A program made the position numbers and the translations under genes. The notes under the pieces were generated by a model. That model was not told the DNA's origin, did no database searches, and saw only the letters and a list, made by a program, of their open reading frames with translations. Of a DNA stretch of 64,000 nucleotides, positions 43,360 through 52,792 are shown in pieces (position 1 is the first letter of the stretch; every line of letters begins with the position of its first letter). Origin of the DNA: Chryseobacterium sp. SN22 (GTDB lineage Bacteria; Bacteroidota; Bacteroidia; Flavobacteriales; Weeksellaceae); contig NZ_VTSX01000020.1 in the NCBI RefSeq assembly GCF_008329705.1, positions 41,845 through 105,844 of the forward strand, written 5' to 3'.

Positions 43360-44040
43360 CGGTGCCTCCGGTTTCAATCGGTAAGTTATGCGCATTGGCA
43401 GACTTAAAAGCAGGATTTCCACCGTTCTGAAGATTTACCGCTATTTTCCCGGTTGTATTCGATGAGAAAATCTGCGCCTATAAACAATGGATACCCGGTC
43501 AGCGATTTTATTTTTCTCGTTTGTACCATCAGCTTGCATAACCGTTGATTTATCCAGATAATTCAGTTCATTCATAATCCATTCAGCCCAATAAATAAGT
43601 CTTCTTTAGGAAAGGTAACCGGATTTTAGAAATCGAGTTCAGTGATGTTTCCTTTTCTCCAGGTCACTGCGATATTTTTCAACTTTCAGAGGCAGTATGG
43701 CCTTCGATATTTTGATAAAACAAGATTGGAAACAGCATCCTGTTTTTGCCTTCTTTACTTCCGCAAAGATTCTTATCTTTCTGATATATGTTTTTCAGCT
43801 TTGTTTCTGTTGGCAAAAATTTATGACCTCTCAGGTTATTGATCTGGCATAAAACCGAAACCATCTTCGTTCACGCTGCCAATGGTATAGGTACGATTAA
43901 ACTCCGGTCCTGAAATTTCAACTCTCTCAATCTCTTTAAACGAAGGTTTCAGAAATACATATCGGATTGTTTTGCAATAGATAGCTTCTCATAACCAAAA
44001 ACTTCAATATAATTAATTTTCTCTCCCTCCTCCGGCGTAG
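43360..44040 (-). pseudogene. Decayed gene of unknown family
   Basis: The 1.1-kb spacer upstream of pgi has no intact gene, but minus-strand fragments in shifting frames look like protein: LKPSFKEIERVEISGPEF and YTIGSVNEDGFGFMPD at the 5' end, then NLRGHKFLPTETKLKNIYQ, then YLDKSTVMQADGTNEKNK, then GKIAVNLQNGGNPAFKSANA at the 3' end. At least three frame changes are needed to join them. Composition differs from neighbouring random spacer. The original function is not recognisable. Confidence 0.45.
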
Positions 44041-44314
44041 TTTCCCGTTTTTTTCTGTGTTTTATAGTGATTTTTTCCTTTAAAATCATTTTTGCGTAGG
44101 GAAAGGGTGTCTGATTTCTGCGTCTAAAACTTTAACTGGTATTTGGGAAAAGTGCAGAAGAAAGGATAAATGAAAAGATGCCTGTTTTTTTGGTCATGCT
44201 ATAGTTTTGTTTGCTAACAGGTTTTCCGGGGATTTATTGAATGCAGATTCTGCTTTAAAAGAATATCATCAGATATGGGGAAGAATTGTTATTTTTAAAT
44301 TAAATTTTTCATTG

Positions 44315-45751
44315 ATGGGTACCTTCAACAGACGCGAATTTATTAAAAAATCATCTTTGGGCCTTGGCTTTGCAGCTGTGCCTGTTCCTGTAAAATTTCT
44401 ATGGAAGGATGATTATATTTCTAAAAGGCCGGCAGCAGGCCAACGGAGGTTTAGTTCGGATGCTGTCGAGAAAACGATTAAAACCGTTAAAAAATCTATT
44501 GCCGACGAAGAACTGGCCTGGATGTTTGAAAACTGCTTTCCCAATACACTTGATACGACGGTGAAGTTTTATGAGAAGAATAACAAGCCTTTTACTTACG
44601 TCATCACCGGGGATATTGATGCAATGTGGCTTCGTGATTCCTCTGCGCAGGTGTATCCGTATCTCAGCCTGGCGAATGAGGACGAAAAGCTTAAAAATAT
44701 GCTGAAAGGTGTCATCAATAAACAGGTGGAATGTGTTCTTCTGGATCCGTATGCCAGTGCGTTTTATGAAAATGCTTCCCAAGTAAGCGAATGGAAAAAT
44801 GATCTCACGGAGATGAAACCGGGAGTCCATGAACGGAAATGGGAGGTGGATTCTTTGTGCTATGTGATGCGCTTGTCTTATCATTACTGGAAGACCACAG
44901 GTGATGGTTCCGCCTTTGATGGCGATTGGAAAAAGACAATGCTCCTGATCCTGCAGACTTTCAGGGAACAGCAACGGAAACACTCAAAAGGACCGTATAA
45001 ATTCCAGCGTTCCGGCGGCAATCCGCTGGATACGCAGTTTGCAGGCGGCTACGGCAACCCGACGAAGAAAGTGGGACTGATTCATTCGATGTTCAGGCCT
45101 TCGGATGATGCAACGTTCTATCCGTTTTTAATCTCTTCCAATATGTTTGCGGTAGTTTCTTTACGGCAAACGGCAGAAATTTTTTCAAAAGTTTTCCAGG
45201 ATGAAAATACGGCTATTCAATTCAGGAATTTAGCGCAGGAAGTAGATGCGGCCATTCAGAAATATGCCATTTTAAACCATCCTGAAGCCGGCAAAATTTA
45301 TGCACTGGAAATCGACGGTTTCGGAAACGGACTGTTCATGGACGATGCCAATGTCCCGAATTTACTCTCCATTCCTTATTTAGGCTACCGGTCAAAAGAC
45401 GACGCCATTTATAAGAATACAAGAAAATTTTCTTTAAGCAGAACCAATCCGTGGTACAGTGAAGGGAAATTTGCCAAAGGGATCGGCGGCCCGCATATCG
45501 GGGAGCATAAAATCTGGCCGCTCGGGCTGATCATGCAGGCTTTAACTACCGATGACAAAGAGGAAATTGTCTCCTGTCTAAAGATGCTGAAAGCCACCCA
45601 TGCCGGGACGGGATTTATCCATGAATCTTTTGATGTAGATAACCCTAAAGATTTTACGAGATCCTGGTTTGCCTGGGCAAATACGCTTTTCGGCGAATTG
45701 ATCCTGCACCTTCACCGGACAAATCCTGAAATTCTGAAAAGGAAATTCTGA
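44315..45751 (+). CDS. GH125 exo-alpha-1,6-mannosidase, Tat-exported
   Basis: 478 aa. A twin-arginine signal (FNRREFIKKSSLGLGFAA) at the N-terminus supports ATG 44315 over the TTG 36 codons upstream. The body has GDIDAMWLRDSSAQVYPYL, YKFQRSGGNPLDTQFAGGYG, LIHSMFRPSDDATFYPFLIS and GPHIGEHKIWPLGLIMQAL, characteristic of the former DUF1237 family, now GH125. The enzymes remove alpha-1,6-linked mannose from N-glycans or mannans. Tat export suggests a folded, possibly cofactor-dependent, periplasmic enzyme. No other glycan-foraging genes are adjacent. Confidence 0.9.
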   Translation: MGTFNRREFIKKSSLGLGFAAVPVPVKFLWKDDYISKRPAAGQRRFSSDAVEKTIKTVKKSIADEELAWMFENCFPNTLDTTVKFYEKNNKPFTYVITGDIDAMWLRDSSAQVYPYLSLANEDEKLKNMLKGVINKQVECVLLDPYASAFYENASQVSEWKNDLTEMKPGVHERKWEVDSLCYVMRLSYHYWKTTGDGSAFDGDWKKTMLLILQTFREQQRKHSKGPYKFQRSGGNPLDTQFAGGYGNPTKKVGLIHSMFRPSDDATFYPFLISSNMFAVVSLRQTAEIFSKVFQDENTAIQFRNLAQEVDAAIQKYAILNHPEAGKIYALEIDGFGNGLFMDDANVPNLLSIPYLGYRSKDDAIYKNTRKFSLSRTNPWYSEGKFAKGIGGPHIGEHKIWPLGLIMQALTTDDKEEIVSCLKMLKATHAGTGFIHESFDVDNPKDFTRSWFAWANTLFGELILHLHRTNPEILKRKF

Positions 45752-45827
45752 AAATGAACCTCCGGCATCCCGGAGATTCATCTGTAAAACTTAAAATATA
45801 TGTAAATAACCAAAAGGTCAGGTGTGC

Positions 45828-46733
45828 TTATATTTCTGTAGTCGGTTGTTGCTTTTTTGCAGGCTTTTTTCTCCTGACGATATAAATAATAACAGCTCCG
45901 ATCAAGACTAAAGGCCAGATGGTAACAAGCCCGACAATAATTTTCTGGATCAGATAAAATCCTTCCACAAAAGCTGATTTTAAGCTGTAAAGAAAGTCAA
46001 ATGTATATTTGTCGTCGATGCTTTCGGTATTGGTCACGGCGATCGTAGCAATTCTTACTTTAGGCTCTTTAATGTAAATGTCAACCGTACTGTATTTCAG
46101 CTGATCCGTTACATCCATATTGGCCATCTGCTGGAGATTGTCTTCCGCCATATTCCGGTCGCTCATATTCACTTTGTCCTTATTGGTCTTCAGCTTATCA
46201 ATGTTTTCACCGGTCTTTTTGATCCTCTTCCCTTCCATTTCAGCGTATTTTATTCCTGAAGTAACGTCTTCCGCATTGATGGACCTGGAATTCAGAAATA
46301 GTTTTTTATTGTTCACCAACGTTAATAATTCTCCGAGCCTGGCCGTTGGCACCCTCACCTGCATGGTGTTTTCAGACTGGTATTTTTTAACGAGTACCGC
46401 TTCTTCACCCGAGGTGTTGTAGGTGTTTTCAGAAACGACATTGCTTTTCAGATCGCTGTGCGTGACAAAACCTCCGAGTTCCTGAACCGATTTTTCAATG
46501 GAAATCGTTGCCTCATATACATCTTTTACTTCCATGTTGACGTCTGCCGTTTTAATAAACTGTTTATCTTTTACTTTCATGGCAGCAACCGAGGAGATGC
46601 TGTCTGAAACCGCCATGACGGAATCTTTGGATGGAGCTGCATCATAATCTGCCGTGGCTTCTCCTTTTTTGCAAGAATATATTCCCAATAAAAGGATTCC
46701 TGCCAATGATAATCTGATGTACGTCGTTTTCAT
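45828..46733 (-). CDS. DUF4349 domain lipoprotein
   Basis: 301 aa from MKTTYIRLSLAGILLLGIYSC, which gives a proper lipobox; a longer frame to 46826 is spacer. The DUF4349 pattern is present: FIKTADVNMEVKDVYEATIS, QELGGFVTHSDL, MQVRVPTARLGELL and a coiled segment near residue 200. One membrane helix (WPLVLIGAVIIYIVRRKK) sits before the basic tail. The domain is common in membrane proteins of unknown role. Confidence 0.88.
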   Translation of the reverse strand: MKTTYIRLSLAGILLLGIYSCKKGEATADYDAAPSKDSVMAVSDSISSVAAMKVKDKQFIKTADVNMEVKDVYEATISIEKSVQELGGFVTHSDLKSNVVSENTYNTSGEEAVLVKKYQSENTMQVRVPTARLGELLTLVNNKKLFLNSRSINAEDVTSGIKYAEMEGKRIKKTGENIDKLKTNKDKVNMSDRNMAEDNLQQMANMDVTDQLKYSTVDIYIKEPKVRIATIAVTNTESIDDKYTFDFLYSLKSAFVEGFYLIQKIIVGLVTIWPLVLIGAVIIYIVRRKKPAKKQQPTTEI

Positions 46734-46937
46734 AAGTTGATTTTTTAATGTTTGCTTACTCCAAAGTTCATACGGAATCTTTTGTAACACTTGAAAATCC
46801 CGGGTAAAAATTCTGTAAAGGAACATTCTGGTTTAAAATTTTGATAATCAATGTTTTGTAAAATGATCCTGATCATAAGGCCTTGTTTTCGGAGTAATTT
46901 TTGCTTATCTTTTACAAAATCAAACACAACCATTATT

Positions 46938-48296
46938 ATGTCTGACACCTTTTCTAAAATCAGAAACGCTATAGAATTATTCAGATCCGTCGATTTCGAT
47001 CAGCTGAGCGAGATTTCCCAAAAAGTAAATCTTCCGAAATTGATGGAAAATTTCTCAAAACTGGACGACAAGCAGCTCAAAGGAATGATGAAAATGCTGG
47101 ATCCGAACCGGAAAAAGAAAGAGCTTCCGCCGATTGACGGTGATTTTTATGATATTTCCCATACCCTAAGCCCTGAACACCGGGAGATACAATTGAAAGT
47201 AAGGGATTTTATGGAAAAGGAAGTCAAACCTTTGGTGAATCATTATTGGCTGAGGGATGAATTCCCTCATGAGCTGATTCCGAAATTCCAGAAGCTGGGT
47301 ATTTGCGGAGTTACCTATGAAGGCTATGGCTGTCCCGGAATGCCTTTCCTGATGGAAGGGGTTATTGCTATGGAAATGGCAAGGGTGGATGCTTCCATCG
47401 CTACATTTTTCGGCGTACAGTCCGGATTATCTATGGGATCAATTTATATCTGCGGTTCTGAGGAACAGAAACAAAAGTGGCTGCCACAGATGCAGAAGTT
47501 TGAAAAGATAGGAGCTTTCGGATTAACGGAACCGGAAGTCGGCTCCGGGGCAGCCGGCGGATTAACGGTCACCTGCAAAAAGACACCGGAAGGATGGGTT
47601 TTAAACGGGCAGAAAAAATGGATCGGAAATGCCACGTTTGCTGATGTCATTATCATTTGGGCAAGAGATCTTGATGACGGGGAAGTGAAAGGATTTATTG
47701 TGGAAAAGGATAATCCGGGATATTCCGTGGAAAAAATAAAAGGGAAAATGGCGTTGCGGATTGTTCAGAACGGCCTAATCACTTTGAAAGACTGTCTTGT
47801 TACTGAAGAAAACAGATTACAGAATGCCCATTCCTTCAAAGATACGGCGAAAGTTCTCCAAATGACCCGGGCGGGTGTTGCATGGATGGCTACAGGCTGT
47901 GCAAGAGGAGCTTATGAAAGTGCTTTGAATTATACCCGTAATCGGGAACAGTTCGGAAAACCGATCGCTTCTTTCCAGATGATCCAGGGCCACCTGGTAG
48001 AAATGCTGTCGAATCTTACCGCGATGCAGACTATGGTGTTCAGGCTTTCGGAAATGCAGGACGAAGGGATTTTAAAAGATGAGCATGCTTCACTGGCCAA
48101 AGTTTTCTGTACCATGAGAACCCGGGATGTTGTCTCAAGGGCAAGGGAAGTGATGGGCGGAAACGGGATCCTGTTGGAATATGACGTCGCCAGGTTCGTC
48201 GCCGATGCCGAAGCCATCTATTCCTATGAAGGAACTAAGGAGATCAATTCTTTAATTGTCGGAAGATCAATTACCGGTTTCAGTGCGTTTGTGTGA
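46938..48296 (+). CDS. Acyl-CoA dehydrogenase (glutaryl-CoA dehydrogenase-like)
   Basis: FAD flavoprotein oxidising an acyl-CoA to the trans-2-enoyl-CoA. 452 aa from MSDTFSKIRNAIELFRSVDF; 29 earlier codons are AT-rich spacer. It has a 60-residue N-terminal extension before the ACAD fold (LSPEHREIQLKVRDFMEKEV). The flavin loop is FGLTEPEVGSGA, and YTRNREQFGKPIASFQ and REVMGGNGI follow. The catalytic Glu is in YSYEGTKEINSLIVGRSITG. YEGT in this position and ITGFSAFV are shared with glutaryl-CoA dehydrogenase and short-chain oxidases, so the substrate is not certain. Confidence 0.88.
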   Translation: MSDTFSKIRNAIELFRSVDFDQLSEISQKVNLPKLMENFSKLDDKQLKGMMKMLDPNRKKKELPPIDGDFYDISHTLSPEHREIQLKVRDFMEKEVKPLVNHYWLRDEFPHELIPKFQKLGICGVTYEGYGCPGMPFLMEGVIAMEMARVDASIATFFGVQSGLSMGSIYICGSEEQKQKWLPQMQKFEKIGAFGLTEPEVGSGAAGGLTVTCKKTPEGWVLNGQKKWIGNATFADVIIIWARDLDDGEVKGFIVEKDNPGYSVEKIKGKMALRIVQNGLITLKDCLVTEENRLQNAHSFKDTAKVLQMTRAGVAWMATGCARGAYESALNYTRNREQFGKPIASFQMIQGHLVEMLSNLTAMQTMVFRLSEMQDEGILKDEHASLAKVFCTMRTRDVVSRAREVMGGNGILLEYDVARFVADAEAIYSYEGTKEINSLIVGRSITGFSAFV

Positions 48297-48437
48297 GGGT
48301 GAATAGTAATTTAATTTCCAGTTTAGAATTCCGGAGAGTAAATTTTCATATGATTGGAGATTCTTAAGACGGTGGTTTAAATAAAATTAATTAAACCCTA
48401 TTTTGGGAAATATTTTTCATAGTATTATTTGATTTTC

Positions 48438-48445
48438 TATATTTG
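48438..48445 (+). promoter_or_regulatory. Candidate -7 box of the bacteriocin-like gene
   Basis: TATATTTG is a perfect TAnnTTTG, 26 bp before the ATG. A TTTTTC about 20 nt upstream may serve as the other box. Confidence 0.5.
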
Positions 48446-48471
48446 TTCTGCAACAATTAAAACTAAATATT

Positions 48472-48720
48472 ATGTTGAAAAATCTTAAGAAATTGAATCG
48501 TGATGATTTAAGAGAAATCAAAGGAGGTGGAAGAGAACAGATTTGTGATATTGGTCCCGAAGGATGTCCTTGCAAAATTCCTGCCGGCCATCCTTGCCTG
48601 GGAGGGACTGGCGGACCTGGAAATCCGGGAGAGCCGGTAGGATATTGTCCGGACAGCCAGTCTTACATTCCTTGCGACCAAAATTGTCCGAACGGATTAC
48701 AGCCTCTTTGCGCATTATAA
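48472..48720 (+). CDS. Bacteriocin-like peptide precursor with GG leader and Cys-rich core
   Basis: 82 aa. The N-terminus MLKNLKKLNRDDLREIKGGG is a double-glycine leader of the kind seen in many Chryseobacterium bacteriocin-like peptides. Cleavage after GG would free a core of about 62 residues. The core has eight cysteines (ICDIGPEGCPCK, HPCLGG, GYCPD, IPCDQNCPNG, LCAL) and a Gly/Pro-rich middle. No modifying enzyme, C39 peptidase or immunity gene is adjacent, so export must use machinery elsewhere. The AI-2E family permease behind it is convergent and unlikely to be involved. Activity is unknown. Confidence 0.8.
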   Translation: MLKNLKKLNRDDLREIKGGGREQICDIGPEGCPCKIPAGHPCLGGTGGPGNPGEPVGYCPDSQSYIPCDQNCPNGLQPLCAL

Positions 48721-48727
48721 AAAAGTT

Positions 48728-48762
48728 AAGCCTTCAAATCCAATTGAAGGCTTCTTTATTTT
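48728..48762 (+). terminator. Rho-independent terminator after the bacteriocin-like gene
   Basis: A 10-bp perfect stem (AAGCCTTCAA / TTGAAGGCTT) with a 6-nt loop, then CTTTATTTT. Confidence 0.75.
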
Positions 48763-48816
48763 AAAAATATTTCAAACATAAAATTTACTTCGAAGCAAAA
48801 TTCACTATTCACTTCT

Positions 48817-49929
48817 TTAATCCATCTCCTTCAACGTAATATTCTTTGAGATTTTATAGCTTTTTTTCTTCCGGTCAGGGGATTCCTCTTCTCCTAAAAG
48901 TTTTCCCCAGGGCTGTAAGCCTTCCACTCTCTCAAAAATGATTTTAATGATCGCAATCGCCGGAATACAAAGGAACATCCCGGCAATTCCCCAGAGATGT
49001 TCGCCGATAATGATGCCGATAAAGGAAAATAGGGCATTTATTTTTACTTTAGAGCCTACAACAAAAGGCAAAACAATATTTCCGTCAATAATATGCACAC
49101 CGATATATCCGAGCGCTACATAAATGCAGGTCGATGGTGTAGCCGTCGCAAAAGCAATAAAGCAGGAAATTAAAAGGCTGATGCAGATTCCCAGGTAAGG
49201 AATGACATTCAGCAGACCTGACAGAACACCAAGCAGGATAGCATATTTTACCCCTAATACGGTCAGGATAATAGATGTTAAAGTCGATACAATCAATACC
49301 TGAAGACAAAGTCCGATGATGTATTTTTTTGTCATGATGCGTACTTCACGTACGATTTCAAGGACGCTTGCTTTGTGCTTTTCATTAAAAACAGTAATGA
49401 TGAAATTATTTAAAACCCTTCTGTAATTCAGGATAAAAATGAAAAACAGCAGAAAGAATACTACGAAACCCAGCCCGGTGGAAAAGATCCCGAATGTAAA
49501 TCCTAGGATAACTCCGGTCGAGGAAAGAAGCTTGCTAAGCCCCTGGTCAATATAGGTCAGCTGCTGATCGATTTTTACATGAAATGTTTTGGAAACCCAG
49601 TGCTGGAGATCCGCCGCTACTGAATTAAACTGGCTTTTCAGGTGAGGAATATCTTTGCTGAAATCGGAAAGCTGTGATCCGAAAAAATAAATCAGTCCCA
49701 TTAAAACGGCCAGCATAATCATCAGAGATGCGATCGTGGATAAAGTCCTTTTAAACTTAAGTCTTCTTTCCAGAAAATTGGCAATCGGAAGGAAGAGCAT
49801 GGCCATCAGAAATGCCAGGAAAAACGGAGCCAGAATGCTTTGTCCTAAAGCCAAAAGGTAGCCCAGGCCGATAATGCTGACAATAACAAAGGTAAGCTTT
49901 ATGAGAAAAGGAAGTCGAAATACGTTCAT
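48817..49929 (-). CDS. AI-2E family transporter (PerM/YdiK type)
   Basis: 370 aa with about eight membrane helices. Features of the family are the paired N-terminal helices (FLAFLMAMLFLPIANFLERR), a central soluble stretch with GLSKLLSSTG, and the conserved C-terminal GLLNVIPYLGICISLLISC and GEHLWGIAGMFLCIPAIAI. Members export autoinducer-2 or act as cation/proton antiporters; the substrate cannot be told. The C-terminal basic tail (EEESPDRKKKSYK) is cytoplasmic. A single gene. Confidence 0.88.
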   Translation of the reverse strand: MNVFRLPFLIKLTFVIVSIIGLGYLLALGQSILAPFFLAFLMAMLFLPIANFLERRLKFKRTLSTIASLMIMLAVLMGLIYFFGSQLSDFSKDIPHLKSQFNSVAADLQHWVSKTFHVKIDQQLTYIDQGLSKLLSSTGVILGFTFGIFSTGLGFVVFFLLFFIFILNYRRVLNNFIITVFNEKHKASVLEIVREVRIMTKKYIIGLCLQVLIVSTLTSIILTVLGVKYAILLGVLSGLLNVIPYLGICISLLISCFIAFATATPSTCIYVALGYIGVHIIDGNIVLPFVVGSKVKINALFSFIGIIIGEHLWGIAGMFLCIPAIAIIKIIFERVEGLQPWGKLLGEEESPDRKKKSYKISKNITLKEMD

Positions 49930-50079
49930 GATTTTAATCTGTTTATAAAAATAATAAAACCCTTTGAATTGAAGTACTTATATTGATGAACCTGAATTCT
50001 TTGATGGCATTAGAAAATTCTGTGCCACATTAGGGTACCACAAATATTTACTGCGATAGCTGCGGATTAATATAAATTA

Positions 50080-50107
50080 AAACACGTCCCAAATCTGAGA
50101 CGTGTTT
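50080..50107 (-). terminator. Rho-independent terminator after lon
   Basis: A 9-bp perfect stem (AAACACGTC / GACGTGTTT on the + strand); read on the minus strand it is followed by TTTAATTTAT. It lies 20 bp after the lon stop. Confidence 0.7.
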
Positions 50108-50127
50108 AATATTATCTAATATGCAGA

Positions 50128-52533
50128 TTATTCTTCAATCGCAATATCAATTACTTCCTCCATTCTACTTACATAATGAACGCTGAGATTTTTCAGGTAG
50201 TCTTTTTTTATTTCCTCTACATCTTTGCGGTTGGCTTCACATAAAATAACGTCTCTGATTCCGGCCCTTGTAGCTGCCAGAAGTTTTTCTTTAATCCCGC
50301 CTACAGGCAGCACTTTTCCCCTTAAGGTAATTTCTCCTGTCATGGCAAGATGAGGTTTTACTTTTTTATTTTTATACGAAGAAACCATGGAAGTCAGCAT
50401 CGCGATTCCCGCAGATGGTCCGTCTTTCGGTGTAGCACCTTCCGGAACGTGAACGTGGATGTTCTTTTTCTCCATGTCATCTTGGGAAATGCCTAATTCG
50501 TCATGTTTCGCTTTAATATATTCCAGGGCAATGGTTGCCGATTCTTTCATTACGGTTCCCAGGTTCCCGGTCATTGTGAGATTGCCTTTTCCGTTGCTCA
50601 GGATACTTTCAATAAATAAAATGTCACCACCGACACTGGTCCAGGCAAGCCCGGTCACCACTCCCGGTACTCCTGTGATTTCGGATAAACTTTTAGGTCT
50701 TGGGACCCCAAGGATTTCATCAATTTTTTCAACGGAGATCTTAGGATCATAGTCTTTTACCAGAGCAGTCTGGAGAGCTACCCAACGGGCGATTCCTGCA
50801 ATTCTTTTTTCTAGGGAACGCACACCGCTTTCCGAAGTATGGGCTTCAACAATATGTTTCAGTTCGTCATATCCAAGCTTGAACGATTTAGCAGTAAGCC
50901 CGTTTTCCTCCTGCTGCTTTTTAATTAAATGCCTTTTTGCAATCTCGATCTTTTCTTCCAGCGTATAACCGGCAATCTGGATGATTTCGGTTCTGTCCAA
51001 GAGTGGAGTCTGAATGGTTGATAAAGAATTTGCTGTAGCAATAAACATCACTCTGGACAGGTCATAACCCATTTCCAGGAAATTATCATAGAATGATTTA
51101 TTCTGTTCCGGATCCAGTACCTCCAGCAATGCTGAACTCGGGTCCCCATGCAAGCCCTGACCGATCTTGTCGATCTCATCCAGCACGATCACAGGATTTG
51201 AAGTTCCTGATTTTTTAATAGATTGAAGAATTCTTCCGGCCATCGCTCCAATATAGGTTTTTCGGTGTCCGCGGATTTCACTTTCGTCATGAAGCCCACC
51301 TAAAGAAAGCCGTACGTACTTTCTTCCCAAAGCATCGGCAATCGATTTTCCTAAAGATGTCTTCCCGACTCCCGGAGGCCCTACCAACAGGAGAATAGGG
51401 GATTTCATGTTGTTTTTAAGCTTTAAAACCGCCATATGCTCCAAGATCCTTTTTTTGATATCTTCCAGTCCGAAGTGGGCTTTATCTAAAATTTTTTCTG
51501 CTTTCGCAATATCAAAAACATCTTTTGTGTACGTTTCCCAAGGAAGATCTGTAAAGAAATCCAGGTAATTCCGCTGTACATTATAGTCCGGTGAATTCGG
51601 ATTCTGACGCTGCAATCTGTTGATTTCCTTCTGGAAATGCTCTTCCACTTCATCGCTCCATTTCTTGTCTTTTCCTTTCTTGATCAGGTCTTCCACATCA
51701 CCTTCCGGTCCGCCGCCCAGCTCTTCCTGGATGGTGCGGATCTGCTGGTTCAGAAAATATTCCCGTTGCTGTTTGTCAAGATCTTTGGAGGTCTTCTGAT
51801 GGATCTGGTTTCTCAGTTCCAGTTTCCTGAAATCTTCATGCATCATTTCGTAGCACTTGTTGGCCCTTTCCATCAGGTTTTTTTCTTCCAGCAGCTTCTG
51901 CTTGTCGGAAGAAGGGAAATTGGCATTGGTACAGATGAAATTCAGCAGGTCATCGTTATTGTTGATGTTTTTTATAGCGAAATTGGCTGCATTCGGAATA
52001 TTGGGATCAAGCTCGATAATCTTTAAGGCAAGATCCTTTACATTTTCCAGCAATGCTTCATATTCTTCCTTATTTTTAGGTTTGGAATCTTTCAGTTTTG
52101 AAATTTCAGCTTTAAAGTACGGTTGGGTCTCCACAATTTTCTTTACTTTAAATCGGTAGAAACCTTTCGTAATAGCGGTGATATTTCCTTCCGGAAGCTT
52201 AATGATCTTAATGATTTTCGCCAAAGTACCTACCTGAAAAATATCTTTTTCGGTAGGCTGCTCCAGTTCAGAATTTTTCTGGCTCACAATCCCGATAAAG
52301 TCACCGTTTTGCTGAGCTTCCTCAAGGAGCTGGATGGATGTTTTCCTCCCTGCTGTAATGGGAATTACAACATTCGGGAACATCACCATATTTCTAACGG
52401 GAAGGATCGGGAATATTTTTTGCTCGGAATTTTTTTCCGTTTCCGCAAGATCATCAAGGGTGATTTCCTGGGCTACAATATCAAATCCGTCGCTTATCAT
52501 TTCTTCTAAACTAATATCTTCAAATTCTGTCAT
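50128..52533 (-). CDS. lon: ATP-dependent protease Lon
   Basis: Degrades misfolded and regulatory proteins. 801 aa. The N-terminal substrate-binding domain ([20 protein letters not shown]) is followed by the coiled region ([20 protein letters not shown]). The AAA+ domain has Walker [12 protein letters not shown] and Walker [12 protein letters not shown]. The protease domain has Ser707 in [11 protein letters not shown], with the Lys of the dyad about 43 residues on in [10 protein letters not shown]. The 259-bp spacer upstream is rich in palindromes, so regulation by a dimeric repressor or activator is likely. Confidence 0.97.
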   Translation of the reverse strand: MTEFEDISLEEMISDGFDIVAQEITLDDLAETEKNSEQKIFPILPVRNMVMFPNVVIPITAGRKTSIQLLEEAQQNGDFIGIVSQKNSELEQPTEKDIFQVGTLAKIIKIIKLPEGNITAITKGFYRFKVKKIVETQPYFKAEISKLKDSKPKNKEEYEALLENVKDLALKIIELDPNIPNAANFAIKNINNNDDLLNFICTNANFPSSDKQKLLEEKNLMERANKCYEMMHEDFRKLELRNQIHQKTSKDLDKQQREYFLNQQIRTIQEELGGGPEGDVEDLIKKGKDKKWSDEVEEHFQKEINRLQRQNPNSPDYNVQRNYLDFFTDLPWETYTKDVFDIAKAEKILDKAHFGLEDIKKRILEHMAVLKLKNNMKSPILLLVGPPGVGKTSLGKSIADALGRKYVRLSLGGLHDESEIRGHRKTYIGAMAGRILQSIKKSGTSNPVIVLDEIDKIGQGLHGDPSSALLEVLDPEQNKSFYDNFLEMGYDLSRVMFIATANSLSTIQTPLLDRTEIIQIAGYTLEEKIEIAKRHLIKKQQEENGLTAKSFKLGYDELKHIVEAHTSESGVRSLEKRIAGIARWVALQTALVKDYDPKISVEKIDEILGVPRPKSLSEITGVPGVVTGLAWTSVGGDILFIESILSNGKGNLTMTGNLGTVMKESATIALEYIKAKHDELGISQDDMEKKNIHVHVPEGATPKDGPSAGIAMLTSMVSSYKNKKVKPHLAMTGEITLRGKVLPVGGIKEKLLAATRAGIRDVILCEANRKDVEEIKKDYLKNLSVHYVSRMEEVIDIAIEE

Positions 52534-52543
52534 AGTAAATCGA

Positions 52544-52621
52544 ATGACAAATTGTCATTGTCGTTTTAATTCGTTAACGTGAAATTTCACAATATGTTTT
52601 GAAAAGGAATCACATATTGTG
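52544..52621. promoter_or_regulatory. Cluster of three inverted repeats upstream of lon
   Basis: Within 78 bp are ATGACAA-A-TTGTCAT (52544-52558), the 12-bp palindrome GTGAAATTTCAC (52579-52590) and CACAATATG-N16-CATATTGTG (52588-52621). The last two share bases. They could be operators for lon, whose ATG is 11 bp from the first. They do not match the CIRCE element (TTAGCACTC-N9-GAGTGCTAA). No clear TAnnTTTG box for lon was found. Confidence 0.5.
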
Positions 52622-52792
52622 TGAGCTAATAAGGCACAAGACTTATGCCATTTGTTTTTTGCTAAAAAATATGGTCATAATTTCCTTTTTTATAAAAATT
52701 AAATTTTAAAAATTAAAATAAAGGACTTGGGTTTCCGTAATTTCTTAAAAATGTGTATTTTCGCAAACTGATAAAAAACTATAATATATATA

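Noticed and set aside
43642..43842. 66-codon + strand open frame upstream of pgi
   Set aside because: The minus strand of the same stretch carries the better protein-like fragments of the decayed gene.
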